Shown: positions 27,957-37,782 of the stretch, piece after piece
Position numbering within the stretch: the first letter of the stretch is position 1
How the letters are laid out: each line of letters starts with the position of its first letter
NCBI RefSeq assembly: GCF_016861915.1
Contig: NZ_BOLX01000004.1
Location: forward strand, 38,668-102,667
DNA from: Apilactobacillus nanyangensis
GTDB lineage: Bacteria; Bacillota; Bacilli; Lactobacillales; Lactobacillaceae
Direction of reading: 5' to 3'
DNA length: 64,000 nt
Program-made: the position numbers and the translations under genes
Notes under the pieces: generated by a model
Database searches by the model: none
What the model was told of the DNA's origin: nothing
Seen by the model: only the letters and a program-made list of their open reading frames with translations

Positions 27957-30900
27957 TTATTTACTTAATTCTTCTGTATTAATCCAGTAATTATGATTAT
28001 CTAAACTAACTAGTGCATATTTAGAACCTAAGAATTCTTTGAACTCTCTATCACATAATTGTGCTGTCTTAATTACTTTTACTTCTTTATCACCATCAAG
28101 ATACTTAACAAAATGATTGTCACGATAGTTAGCAAAGTCTTTTTCCTTTGCCCATAATGTAGCAGAATCTTTAGCCACCATCTGTTCACTTAAGCCTTGT
28201 GATAATAAATCATCACTATAGAAAGTTTCAAGACTGTGATCACTTAGCATCTTTTCAACAGAACGTTTAGATGATTTTCCATCCATCCAAGCTGAATACT
28301 TCTTGTAGAAATATTCATACTTATCATCTGGTTTCCAATCATTTCCGAATATATCATCAAGACTTTCAATTACTTCATCATTAGTCCTGACGATTGGACC
28401 TGGTGCTTCTTTAATAAAATCAAAGTAGAACCCACGGATTGCGTTCGCATAATCTTCTAAGTCATAAGTAAAGAAAATCATTGGACGTTTTAACGTTGCA
28501 TAATCAAACATTACTGATGAATAATCAGTAATTAATACGTCACTAACTAAATACAATTCTGCAATATCAGGATAATCACTGACATCTAGCGCAAATCCTT
28601 CATAATCACTCAAGTCCAAACTATTGGAAATCAAATAATGAGTTCTTACTAAGACAACAGCTTTACCCTCATAACGATCTCTTAGCTTTTGTAAATCAAG
28701 ATGTAGCTTGGCAGTGAATCTATCATTTTTAATGTATTCATTATCACGCCAAGTTGGTGCATATAAAATAACTTTTACACTATCGTCAATGCCCAAGTCT
28801 TCTTTAATTTCGTTAACATCTTCAACAGTATGATTTACTAAAATATCATTTCTTGGATATCCATCTAGTTGAATTTGACTAGCTTGCATTCTAAAACAAC
28901 GTTGCATAATTTCTGCGGAATACATATTAGGTGCAATTAATCTAGTCCATCTTCTATTATCTTTAAACACTTGTTTGTGATATTTAGCGACATCTACACC
29001 CGGCATTGTCACTTTCATCACGTCAGCACCGATTGTCTTTAATGGTGTTCCATGCCAAGTCTGTAAGACAACAGTATCCTTACTTGGATGCCATCTAAAT
29101 GGTCTACGTGAATTAGTAACCCAGTACTTAGCTCTAGCTTGTTTTAAGATTCCCTTAAATCCAAATCTATTTACATATGGAATTTGATTAAGTTCGAAGA
29201 ATTCACGATCATCTTTATTAACATTCCAATATAGTTTAAATTCTGGATAATTAGCCTTCATGTACTCGTAGATAGCTTTAGGATTATCAGAGTATTGTGT
29301 TCCAAAGAAACTATCAAAGATAACAATATCTTTCTTAGAAAGTCGTTTTGATAATTCATTTAATAACTTAGCTTGGAAGAAGTTAGTATCCCAGAAATGT
29401 CCCATTTTTTGGAATAGTAAGCTCTTAGCTGGTTCTTGATTCAATTCATCTTGTTGGGTAGCTAATACTGTCTCTACTACTTGTTGAGTAGCATCCCCGC
29501 TTCGACCATATTGAGCAAACTCATTGCAGAATACTTCCATCTGATCAGAGTAATTATCCTCCACAGAATCAAGATGTCTTATACGATCAATTAACTCATC
29601 TTCAGTCTTAACGATTGGTCCTGGCATTTGCTTATAGTAATCCAAGTACACACCACGATTTTCTTCATCTAAGTACCAATCAGCATCGTATGCATAAAAT
29701 ATCATTGGACGTTTTAGATGAGCATAGTCAAACATAACTGATGAGTAGTCCGTTATCATCGCATCACTGATTAAGTATAGGTCATTAATGTTTTCGTAAT
29801 CACTAACATCATATACAAAACCAGGATTACTATAGAAGCTATTTGAATGAGCTACAAAGTAATGTAAACGAACCAATAATACGTATCCATCCGCTAATTT
29901 TTCCTGCATTTTATCCAAGTCTAGTTTAAATTCAAAACCAGCATCAGCTCGATACGTTGGTGCATACAAAATAACACGCTTATTTAATGGAATACCAAGC
30001 TTATTCTTAATTGAATTAATGTAATCAGTGTTGTTATTAGCATATAATTCATCGTTTCTTGGAAATCCTGACTTGATAACTTTTTGGCCGTAATTAAATG
30101 CATGTTTAGCGGTTTTTTCCATGTAATCAGACGGAACCACCAGGTAATCCCAACGACGATTTCTTTTTGCAAAACGATTTTGTACTTTGTTTGGCGCAAA
30201 CCTAAAGTGAGGTTCATCAAATCCCATGTGCTTTAAGAAGGTTCCATGTAGAGTTTCTACTTCAATTTGTCCCTTACGTTTGGCATAACGATTAGGCATA
30301 TTAGTGTTTTGAATAATATACCTAGCAACAGCCAAGTAGTACCAATACTTGAAAGTATTTACTCTAACCTTTTCACCATCACCAGTAATTTTGGTTTCAA
30401 TATTATTAAAAATCCATACCGGTTTAATTTCAGGATGATTTTGTTCAACATATTCATACATCAATTTTTCGTTACTATCAAACTTACTTGACCAGTAAGC
30501 ATCAAAAACCATTACATTTCTAAGTGGTAATAATCTCATCAATGGATATAAAACTGAGTATGAAATTGAACGTAATCCCTTTTTAGAATCAATAACGCCA
30601 AAGAATGGTTGAACTACCTTAAAGATAAGATTCATCCCCTTATCTTTTTTTACCGAATAGAAAATTTTTGATTTTCCGTTAAATGGTAATTCGGTAGTCT
30701 TAATCCTACATTTCTTTGAGTACTTAATACGATAAGTGTGAGCTTTACCATCTACTTGAAGATAAACCTTAAATTGGTAATCTCCTTCCAGTAGATCTAA
30801 TTGATCCTTATCATCGGAGGTAAGATTAAAATCAAAAGTAAACACATCACCATTGATCTTGAAATGGTTGTCTTTTGGATTTAATACTTTTCTAGTTGCT

Positions 30901-32996
30901 TTATCGTCACTAATCAATTCAACGTGTGTTTGAGACATCAAAACACCATTAACATCTATTGATTTATTCAATTTAGATGAAACATGAAGGATGTTATTTG
31001 CATCTACTGTAACTTTTTGAGCTACGAAAGGTGCCTCTTCAAGCACTAATTGCATATTATTAGTATCACCATAAAACATTGATAATGCATCGCCATTCTT
31101 CAAATTAATCTGTTGATTAATTTTGTTAGAAGAGAACGAATAGTTCATTTCAGCAAGAGTGAAATTATCTAATATGATTAGTTTCAGTTCATGGTTACGT
31201 GCTTTAGTATTTAAATCTTGTATATTGAACGAAAAGCTATTTTTACTTTGATCAATTGAATGAATCTTTTCACCGTTACCAGACATCAATACAGCATTAT
31301 AACCAGATACATCCATATTATTAACATCAAAAGTTAATATCTGCTTATCATCACTTACAGTTGGGTAACTAACGACTGGTCTTCTATCATTATCAGAGTT
31401 TAAATCAATAACTTCGAATACAAGTGAATCAACACTATTAAACCTAGTGATTATTTTTACTCCGTTGTATTCAAAAGGTAAGATTGATTTTTGTGTCAAC
31501 TTTTCAATTGGTTCACTTATAAAATCTTTTACCATAATGTGATTATCAACGGTGTCTTTAACTTGAACCTTCCAAGTTCCTACACCTAAAGTATCAATGG
31601 CTTTTTTCATATTGAATTTAATCTCATAATCAGCATTGTTAAACTTTGCATTTGGCTTCAATGTTCTTCTAATAAAAGGACTTTCGATTCTCTTAATTTG
31701 AACTTTAGTTGTCTTTTTATTCTTAACATTAATTAAACTTGCTTGTATCAATTCATTCTTGTTACCACTACCAAATGTTTGTTTTACAAGGTGAAGTTTA
31801 TTAATCTTAAAAGCTCCTTGAATGTTAAGATCACCGTTATCAACATTAGTAACTTCAACGTCTTTAATCTTTTGAATAAATCGACTGTTATTATCATTTA
31901 AATTAGCATTAGCAACTAATCCATTTTTATCATCCAACTCTGGCGAAACTAATCTGTAGTTTGAACCACCGATTGAATGTCTAAATTCTCCAATTTGTTT
32001 ACGATATGAAATGTCATTAATCATATCAACATCGTTACATCTAATTGCTGAATATAGAATTTGTTGTTTAACTGGCAAATGATTAAAAATTTCTGAATCC
32101 CATAAATTCCAATCTCTTAAAAACTTGTAAACCATTTCTTGAGCTTGGTAAATGTAGTCACTGCTATTATCCCCTAGACTTTCAGTAAATATAAACAAAT
32201 CTAGAAATAATGCCTTATATTTAAAATCTTGAACAAATGAATCATCTTCATTAAATCCATTGTCCTTTATAATCTGTAATGTTCTTCTAAGTGCGCTTAA
32301 TCTACTTTCAAAGTTAGATAAAGCACTTCTGGTTTGCGTGATAGAATCTGAGCTTTCACGCCATCTCCATTCGTAAACGTTATCTTCAATAACAGAAGTT
32401 TTGCGTGACTTTAAATGGACTTCCATTGTAAATGGAATATCTTCGTAGATAATTCCTTCAATAAATTTAATGCTATTATCCAGCAAGAAAGAACGCTTGT
32501 ATAGCTTGTTCCAACTTGTTGTGTCATACATTAAATCATGATTGGTTGTAATATGTGTATTATCATAATCATCTTTTACAGCAAAAGAATGTAAGTAGGA
32601 ATTTTCGTAACGATTTTTATCAAAACGTTTAACGAAACCCACTACTAAATCTGAATCATTTTGGCGTGCTTTAAACGCCATTGATGGATAGGCATTAGCT
32701 GGAACAATATCGTCACCATCAACAAACGCAATGTATTTTCCTCTAGCATGCTTCATTCCATAATTTCTGGTGTTACTTACTCCATCATTTTCCTTATGTA
32801 GAGCTCTAAAGCTATCATATTTATTTGCAAATTCATCAATTATTTTGCTTGTATTATCAGTTGAACCATCATCAATCATCAACACTTCAAGGCTTTCCAT
32901 AGGGAAATTAGTATTAGCAATGGATGACAGACATTTTTCAATGTAATCTTGTACGTTATAGCAGGCCACTATCACGGATAGATAAGGTTCATTCAT
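27957..32996 (-). CDS. Giant fused GT2 glycosyltransferase with two CDP-glycerol glycerophosphotransferase domains
   Basis: A single 1679-residue frame. Residues 5 to about 230 form a GT-A family 2 glycosyltransferase with VIVACYN, DDGSTDNT (42-49) and DGDD (93-96). Residues of about 330-780 are a beta-rich linker with repeat-like segments I cannot assign. Two glycerophosphotransferase domains follow. The first (about 825-1175) has ETLHGTFLKHMG near 914 and [17 protein letters not shown] near 1085. The second (about 1220-1590) has [12 protein letters not shown] near 1315 and [17 protein letters not shown] near 1492. The C-terminal tail ends in WINTEEL, which resembles SH3-like wall modules. 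Known families suggest it both builds and glycosylates a poly(glycerol phosphate) teichoic acid; the exact polymer is an inference. No frameshift or internal stop is present. Confidence 0.9.
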   Translation of the reverse strand: MNEPYLSVIVACYNVQDYIEKCLSSIANTNFPMESLEVLMIDDGSTDNTSKIIDEFANKYDSFRALHKENDGVSNTRNYGMKHARGKYIAFVDGDDIVPANAYPSMAFKARQNDSDLVVGFVKRFDKNRYENSYLHSFAVKDDYDNTHITTNHDLMYDTTSWNKLYKRSFLLDNSIKFIEGIIYEDIPFTMEVHLKSRKTSVIEDNVYEWRWRESSDSITQTRSALSNFESRLSALRRTLQIIKDNGFNEDDSFVQDFKYKALFLDLFIFTESLGDNSSDYIYQAQEMVYKFLRDWNLWDSEIFNHLPVKQQILYSAIRCNDVDMINDISYRKQIGEFRHSIGGSNYRLVSPELDDKNGLVANANLNDNNSRFIQKIKDVEVTNVDNGDLNIQGAFKINKLHLVKQTFGSGNKNELIQASLINVKNKKTTKVQIKRIESPFIRRTLKPNAKFNNADYEIKFNMKKAIDTLGVGTWKVQVKDTVDNHIMVKDFISEPIEKLTQKSILPFEYNGVKIITRFNSVDSLVFEVIDLNSDNDRRPVVSYPTVSDDKQILTFDVNNMDVSGYNAVLMSGNGEKIHSIDQSKNSFSFNIQDLNTKARNHELKLIILDNFTLAEMNYSFSSNKINQQINLKNGDALSMFYGDTNNMQLVLEEAPFVAQKVTVDANNILHVSSKLNKSIDVNGVLMSQTHVELISDDKATRKVLNPKDNHFKINGDVFTFDFNLTSDDKDQLDLLEGDYQFKVYLQVDGKAHTYRIKYSKKCRIKTTELPFNGKSKIFYSVKKDKGMNLIFKVVQPFFGVIDSKKGLRSISYSVLYPLMRLLPLRNVMVFDAYWSSKFDSNEKLMYEYVEQNHPEIKPVWIFNNIETKITGDGEKVRVNTFKYWYYLAVARYIIQNTNMPNRYAKRKGQIEVETLHGTFLKHMGFDEPHFRFAPNKVQNRFAKRNRRWDYLVVPSDYMEKTAKHAFNYGQKVIKSGFPRNDELYANNNTDYINSIKNKLGIPLNKRVILYAPTYRADAGFEFKLDLDKMQEKLADGYVLLVRLHYFVAHSNSFYSNPGFVYDVSDYENINDLYLISDAMITDYSSVMFDYAHLKRPMIFYAYDADWYLDEENRGVYLDYYKQMPGPIVKTEDELIDRIRHLDSVEDNYSDQMEVFCNEFAQYGRSGDATQQVVETVLATQQDELNQEPAKSLLFQKMGHFWDTNFFQAKLLNELSKRLSKKDIVIFDSFFGTQYSDNPKAIYEYMKANYPEFKLYWNVNKDDREFFELNQIPYVNRFGFKGILKQARAKYWVTNSRRPFRWHPSKDTVVLQTWHGTPLKTIGADVMKVTMPGVDVAKYHKQVFKDNRRWTRLIAPNMYSAEIMQRCFRMQASQIQLDGYPRNDILVNHTVEDVNEIKEDLGIDDSVKVILYAPTWRDNEYIKNDRFTAKLHLDLQKLRDRYEGKAVVLVRTHYLISNSLDLSDYEGFALDVSDYPDIAELYLVSDVLITDYSSVMFDYATLKRPMIFFTYDLEDYANAIRGFYFDFIKEAPGPIVRTNDEVIESLDDIFGNDWKPDDKYEYFYKKYSAWMDGKSSKRSVEKMLSDHSLETFYSDDLLSQGLSEQMVAKDSATLWAKEKDFANYRDNHFVKYLDGDKEVKVIKTAQLCDREFKEFLGSKYALVSLDNHNYWINTEELSK

Positions 32997-33028
32997 ATTT
33001 AAGTGCCTCTCTCATAATATTTTCAAAT

Positions 33029-33055
33029 AAAAAATACCAATTAAAAACATGGTAT
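33029..33055 (-). terminator. Terminator-like hairpin in the leader of the giant gene
   Basis: ATACCA pairs with TGGTAT around a 10-base loop and is followed by TTTTTATTTG. It lies between the promoter and the start codon, so it could attenuate the gene. Confidence 0.5.
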
Positions 33056-33137
33056 GTCAGTCTAATAATGCGGCAAACTCTCTCTAATTTACCTATTTGC
33101 ATTATATCACTAAAACCAACGTTTTTAATTGGTATTT
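33032..33137. repeat. Perfect 17-bp inverted repeat flanking a promoter
   Basis: AAATACCAATTAAAAAC at 33032-33048 recurs as its exact complement at 33121-33137, with 72 bases between. The extended -10 of the giant gene lies between the arms. The downstream arm contains half of the leader hairpin, and the upstream arm lies just after uraA. Confidence 0.85.
33101..33109 (-). promoter_or_regulatory. Extended -10 promoter of the giant gene
   Basis: TGATATAAT fits TGnTATAAT. The -35 is weak (TTAAAA at 17 bases). The leader is about 98 bases. Confidence 0.6.
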
Positions 33138-33148
33138 ATTAATCTTTA

Positions 33149-34399
33149 CTAATTTTTAGGCAAGATAATATTCAACAAAATTCCTAATATAACAGACACA
33201 GCTAGGCCGTTTAATGGCAATGTTCCAATCTTAATCATAAATCCACCAACTCCAATGACCAAGATGGTTGAAACAATCATTAAGTTACGTTTATTAGCTA
33301 AGTCAATTTTGTTTTCAATCATAATTTTAATCCCACTTGATGCAATTGTTCCAAATAATAGGAAACTAATTCCACCAATTACTGGTAAAGGCATTTGCAT
33401 AATTAACACGTTTAACTTGTTCACAAATGAGAACAAAATGGCAAATATAGCGGCACCAATCAATACATAGACACTGTGAATCTTAGTAATTGCCATAACT
33501 CCAATATTTTCACCATAACTAGTTACGGCTGGTCCACCCACTAATCCGGCAAACATTGAAGCTAAACCATCACCTGTTAATGTTCTGTTTAAACCAGGAT
33601 CCTTAAAGTAATTTCTGCCAGTTAATTCGTCTAATACCATCAAGTGACCTAAGTGTTCTGTAATTGTAACGAATGCAATTGGAGCAATTGCTATGATTGC
33701 ACCCCATTCAAATTTCACATTGTATGAAACGAATGGAATTTCAAATTTTGGCATTGCAAACCATGGTGCATTTGCAATTGTACCTAGGTTAACTAATCCC
33801 ATCGCAATTGATAAAACATATCCACAAACAATGGCTAGTAGAATTGGCATAAAGCCTAAAAATCCCTTTAGGTACATATTAAAGAAAATTGCTAATAATA
33901 ATGTTACCAATGCTACGAACACGTACTTGTAGTCGTAATTTCCGTTGTTTAACATAGCATCATTGGCAGCACTAGATGCTAGTGATAATCCGATTACGAT
34001 TACAACTGGACCAACTACGACTGCTGGAAGCAATTTATCAATCCATTCAGAACCAATCATGGCAATAATAAGCGCTACAATTAAGTAAATTACACCAACC
34101 GCAATTACTCCTTGAGCAATTCCAGGATAACCAGTTACTTGCATCAAGTACTTCATAGGTACGATGAAAGCGAAACTAGATCCCATGTATGCTGGAATCT
34201 TCTTTTGTGTTACTAGAATGTGAATTAAAGTCCCCACTCCTGAAGTAAACAAAGCGATGCTTGGGCTCAATCCAACCAATAGCGGTACGATTACTGTACT
34301 CCCAAACATTGAAAACATGTGTTGTAGTGATAAACCGACCCAAAGCCAGAATCCTGGTTTATCGTTAACATCTAAAATGGTGTCTGAATTTTTATTCAT
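33149..34399 (-). CDS. uraA: Uracil permease (NCS2 family)
   Basis: Proton-coupled uracil importer with about 12-14 membrane segments over 416 residues. Family features are the N-terminal WLWVGLSLQHMFSMFGSTVIVP, the acidic transport residue in IAFVTITEHLGHL (about 240-252) and the block GGPAVTSYGENIGVMAIT (about 288-305). A TTG two codons upstream is in frame, but the GGGGG site fits this ATG. A PyrR-binding attenuator precedes it, so it should be shut down when UMP is plentiful. Confidence 0.96.
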   Translation of the reverse strand: MNKNSDTILDVNDKPGFWLWVGLSLQHMFSMFGSTVIVPLLVGLSPSIALFTSGVGTLIHILVTQKKIPAYMGSSFAFIVPMKYLMQVTGYPGIAQGVIAVGVIYLIVALIIAMIGSEWIDKLLPAVVVGPVVIVIGLSLASSAANDAMLNNGNYDYKYVFVALVTLLLAIFFNMYLKGFLGFMPILLAIVCGYVLSIAMGLVNLGTIANAPWFAMPKFEIPFVSYNVKFEWGAIIAIAPIAFVTITEHLGHLMVLDELTGRNYFKDPGLNRTLTGDGLASMFAGLVGGPAVTSYGENIGVMAITKIHSVYVLIGAAIFAILFSFVNKLNVLIMQMPLPVIGGISFLLFGTIASSGIKIMIENKIDLANKRNLMIVSTILVIGVGGFMIKIGTLPLNGLAVSVILGILLNIILPKN

Positions 34400-34438
34400 A
34401 ACCAATCCCCCTAAATGATTTCAGAGCTTTAATCTAGC

Positions 34439-34520
34439 AAAAAAGGTCCATTCATCCATAGACGAATAGACCTTCACAAATTTTTATTAAATTCGCAAAT
34501 CTTATCAGCCTCACGGGACT
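34439..34520 (-). promoter_or_regulatory. PyrR-dependent attenuator of uraA
   Basis: The PyrR binding motif AGTCCCGTGAGGCT lies at 34507-34520, matching the consensus ARUCCNGNGAGGYU. It is followed by a 14-bp terminator (arms AAGGTCTATT and GAATGGACCTT, two G-U pairs, then TTTTTT) at 34439-34474. PyrR with UMP bound should favour the terminator. Confidence 0.93.
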
Positions 34521-34547
34521 AAATTAAAGACTCTATATTTTTAATAT

Positions 34548-34576
34548 ATCATACTGATAATTTCTTATGAAGTCAA
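34548..34576 (-). promoter_or_regulatory. Promoter of uraA
   Basis: TTGACT, 17 bases, then TATGAT. The -35 box directly abuts the lepA stop codon. Confidence 0.78.
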
Positions 34577-36415
34577 TTACTTTTTATCGCTTTCTTCTTC
34601 ATCAGTTTGTAGAACAGCCATGAATGCGGCTTGTGGAATTTCCACCTTACCAACGGCCTTCATACGTTTCTTACCAGCTTTTTGCTTTTCAAGAAGCTTC
34701 ATTCTTCTGGTTCTGTCACCACCGTATAGGTGAGCAGTAACATCCTTACGGTATGCCTTGATATTAGTTCTAGCAATTACCTTAGCACCAATTGCGGCTT
34801 GGACAGGAATTTCGAAGTTTTGACGTGGAATAATCTTCTTAAGTTTTTCAACAATTACTCGAGCACGACTAGCTGAGAATTGACGGTGAGAGATGAAGCT
34901 CAATGCATCGACCTTTTCACCGTTCAATAGGATATCAATCTTAACCAAATCAGAAGGCTTGTAGTCCCCTAATTCGTAATCAAGTGACGCATATCCTCTG
35001 GTGGTTGACTTCAACTTATCGAAGAAGTCGAAGATGATTTCAGACAATGGAATTGAGTACATGATGTTAACACGGTAATCATCGATATATTCCATTGTTT
35101 CGAATTGACCACGACGTGATTGGCAAAGTTCCATCACGGCACCAACATAATCATTAGGCACCATTACAGTTGCTTTTACGTATGGTTCTTCAACTGCTTT
35201 GATTTCAGAAGCATCAGGCATTTCAGATGGGTTTTCCACGTCTTTTCTTTGACCATCGGTAGTAAAGACATGATAAGTAACGGATGGTGCAGTGGTAATT
35301 AGATCTAGATTGAATTCTCTTTCTAAACGTTCTTGCACAACATCCATGTGTAGCATTCCTAAGAATCCACATCTAAAACCAAATCCAAGTGCTTGAGATG
35401 ATTCTGGTTCGAATTCCAAGGCAGCATCGTTTAGCTTAAGCTTTTCAAGTGATTCTCTTAGATCACCAAACTTAGCGTTGTCGGTTGGGTATAAACCAGA
35501 ATAAACCATTGGTTCCATCTCACGATAACCTGGTAATGGTTCATCGGCTGGGTTATCAGCATTAGTAACAGTATCCCCAACACGAGTTTGGTTGATATCC
35601 TTAATACTTGCGGTGATGTATCCAACGTCACCTGCCATTAGGTATTCTCTTTGAACAGGATGTGGTGAGTTAACACCAACTTCGGTAACTTCGTATTCAC
35701 TACCACTGTTCATTAAGCGAATCTTATCTCCTGGTTTGACAACACCATCGCGTAAACGAACACTCAAAACAACTCCACGATAATCATCGTAAACAGAGTC
35801 AAAGACAAGTGCCTTTAGTGGTGCATCCAAATCACCTTGAGGAGCAGGTACTTCTTCTACGATTCTTTCCAATAAATCTTCAATTCCGATTCCCTTTTTA
35901 GCACTAGCTAAAACGGCGTTTTCGGCATCGATACCAATAATATCTTCAACCTCTTTTTTAACCATGTCTGGTTGTGCAGAAGGTAAATCAATCTTATTAA
36001 TTACAGGAACAATTTCCAAATCATCATCGATTGCCAAGTAAACATTGGCTAAAGTTTGTGCTTCAACACCTTGAGCGGCATCGACAACTAAAACGGCACC
36101 TTCACAGGCTGCCAAACTTCTTGATACTTCATATGAGAAATCGACATGTCCCGGTGTATCGATAAGATGAAATTCATAGTCATGACCATCCTTAGAATGG
36201 TACTTTAGCTCCACTGCATTCAACTTAATTGTGATTCCACGTTCTCTTTCTAGTTCCATGTCATCCAATAATTGGTTTTGCATATCTCTTTTTGCGACAG
36301 TATCTGTCATTTCTAAGATTCGATCGGCTAAAGTAGATTTACCATGATCAATATGAGCAACAATCGAAAAGTTACGAATGTATTTTTGATGTTCCTTCAT
36401 TTTTGCTATGTCCAT
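34577..36415 (-). CDS. lepA: Elongation factor 4 (LepA)
   Basis: Ribosomal GTPase that can back-translocate tRNAs and helps under ionic stress or 30S assembly. The 612-residue protein has the P-loop AHIDHGKST (about residues 19-27), [18 protein letters not shown] and NKIDLPSA. The LepA-specific C-terminal domain has [22 protein letters not shown] at the end (split here). A TTG six codons upstream is in frame, but AGGA is 7 bases from this ATG. It has its own promoter behind the dnaJ terminator. Confidence 0.97.
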   Translation of the reverse strand: MDIAKMKEHQKYIRNFSIVAHIDHGKSTLADRILEMTDTVAKRDMQNQLLDDMELERERGITIKLNAVELKYHSKDGHDYEFHLIDTPGHVDFSYEVSRSLAACEGAVLVVDAAQGVEAQTLANVYLAIDDDLEIVPVINKIDLPSAQPDMVKKEVEDIIGIDAENAVLASAKKGIGIEDLLERIVEEVPAPQGDLDAPLKALVFDSVYDDYRGVVLSVRLRDGVVKPGDKIRLMNSGSEYEVTEVGVNSPHPVQREYLMAGDVGYITASIKDINQTRVGDTVTNADNPADEPLPGYREMEPMVYSGLYPTDNAKFGDLRESLEKLKLNDAALEFEPESSQALGFGFRCGFLGMLHMDVVQERLEREFNLDLITTAPSVTYHVFTTDGQRKDVENPSEMPDASEIKAVEEPYVKATVMVPNDYVGAVMELCQSRRGQFETMEYIDDYRVNIMYSIPLSEIIFDFFDKLKSTTRGYASLDYELGDYKPSDLVKIDILLNGEKVDALSFISHRQFSASRARVIVEKLKKIIPRQNFEIPVQAAIGAKVIARTNIKAYRKDVTAHLYGGDRTRRMKLLEKQKAGKKRMKAVGKVEIPQAAFMAVLQTDEEESDKK

Positions 36416-36450
36416 GTTTATTCCTACTTTCAACGTAATGTATTAATACA

Positions 36451-36479
36451 ATTATAACAACCAAAAAGACAATGCACAA
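36451..36479 (-). promoter_or_regulatory. Promoter of lepA
   Basis: TTGTGC, 17 bases, then TATAAT preceded by TGT (extended -10). Confidence 0.72.
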
Positions 36480-36513
36480 ACTAAATCATGCTATCAAAAT
36501 TCTTTTAGGTAAC

Positions 36514-36538
36514 AAAAAAGAGTCGCATAAGCGACCCT
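36514..36538 (-). terminator. Terminator after dnaJ
   Basis: GGGTCGC pairs with GCGACTC around a 4-base loop, then six U. It closes the hrcA-grpE-dnaK-dnaJ operon. Confidence 0.88.
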
Positions 36539-36542
36539 TAAT

Positions 36543-37700
36543 TTATTTCTTGCCGTTCATTGCATCTTTCATTTTTTCGAAGAATCCACCATTTTTGTAT
36601 TCTTCTTCACCAGATGCTTCAGCAAAAGCTTTTAGAGCTTGTTTTTGTTGTTTGTTTAAACTCTTAGGAGTGACAATCTTAACAGTAACTAGTTCATCAC
36701 CTTTTGAACTACTGTTAATCTTAGGCATTCCCTTACCTCTTAATCTGAAGGTAGTGTTTGATTGAGTTCCGGCTGGAACCTTCATTTCAACATCACCATA
36801 CACGGTCTTAACCTTGATGGTGCTACCTAGAGTAGCTTGAGTAAATGAGATGTTTTGTGAGTAATGCAAATCAGAGCCGTCACGTTCAAAGTCACGACTT
36901 GGTTTTACTCTAAATACAATGAACAAGTCACCGTAAGGTCCACCGTTTTCACCGGCTTCACCTTGGCCTTGTAATCTCATTTGTTGTCCATCATCAACAC
37001 CGGCAGGAATGTTTACTTCTACCTTGTGACTTTCGTGCATGTGACCTGAGCCACCACACTTAGGACACTTGTCCTTAATTTCTTTACCAGTTCCACCACA
37101 AGTAGGACATGGATGTTGAGTTTGCATTTGACCTAATGGTGTATTTTGAACTGATGTTACGTAACCACTACCGTTACATTGGTGACAAGTTTCTGGATTG
37201 GTTCCTGGCTTTGCACCTGAACCATCACAGGTATCACATTTAGCTTCACGATCATATCTGATAGTAGTCTTCTTACCGAAAACGGCATCTTCAAAATTGA
37301 TTGTCATTTGGTATTGAAGATCACGACCCTTAACTGGAGCATTTGGATCTCTTTGAGCACCTCTTGCTCCACCACCAAAGAATTGGCTGAAAATGTCGTC
37401 GAAGCCGCCGCCACCGAAACCAGAGAAGCCTCCAGCTCCGCCACCGAAGCCTCCGGCACCTCCGCCGAATCCACCGGCAGGGCCATCAGCTGAACCAAAT
37501 TGGTCGTAGTTACTACGTTTTTGTTCATCACTTAGTACTTCGTAAGCTTCGTTAATTTCCTTAAATTTCTTTTCAGCACCGGGTTCTTTGTTGATATCAG
37601 GATGATACTTCTTAGACATTTTACGGTAAGCGTGCTTAATGTCATCTTGACTGGCGTCTTTTGATATTCCCAGAATTGAATAGTAATCCTTATCTGCCAT
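36543..37700 (-). CDS. dnaJ: Chaperone DnaJ (Hsp40)
   Basis: Co-chaperone that stimulates the DnaK ATPase. The 385-residue type I protein has a J domain with HPD (about residues 34-36) and a Gly/Phe linker with the repeat GGFGGGA. Four CxxCxGxG zinc motifs follow ([32 protein letters not shown], about 150-215), and then the substrate-binding C-terminal domains. It is the last gene of the heat-shock operon, 82 bases behind dnaK and a partial terminator. Confidence 0.98.
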   Translation of the reverse strand: MADKDYYSILGISKDASQDDIKHAYRKMSKKYHPDINKEPGAEKKFKEINEAYEVLSDEQKRSNYDQFGSADGPAGGFGGGAGGFGGGAGGFSGFGGGGFDDIFSQFFGGGARGAQRDPNAPVKGRDLQYQMTINFEDAVFGKKTTIRYDREAKCDTCDGSGAKPGTNPETCHQCNGSGYVTSVQNTPLGQMQTQHPCPTCGGTGKEIKDKCPKCGGSGHMHESHKVEVNIPAGVDDGQQMRLQGQGEAGENGGPYGDLFIVFRVKPSRDFERDGSDLHYSQNISFTQATLGSTIKVKTVYGDVEMKVPAGTQSNTTFRLRGKGMPKINSSSKGDELVTVKIVTPKSLNKQQKQALKAFAEASGEEEYKNGGFFEKMKDAMNGKK

Positions 37701-37730
37701 TTTTATCCCCCATAACCTTCATTTTGAAAT

Positions 37731-37768
37731 AAAAGGCCAAAGCCCAACAAGTCAGACTTTGACCCTTT
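37731..37768 (-). terminator. Partial terminator between dnaK and dnaJ
   Basis: An imperfect stem (AAAGGGTCAAAG with CTTTGGCCTTT) followed by TTTTATTT. Bulges make it weaker than its neighbours, so it may lower rather than stop dnaJ expression. Confidence 0.62.
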
Positions 37769-37782
37769 TTAAAGTAATCTAA

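Noticed and set aside
37383..37495. Short GC-richer repeats in dnaJ suspected to be a foreign insert
   Set aside because: They encode the normal Gly/Phe linker of type I DnaJ.
37731..37768. A separate regulatory element controlling dnaJ
   Set aside because: The imperfect stem plus U-run is explained as a partial terminator; no second CIRCE or promoter was found.
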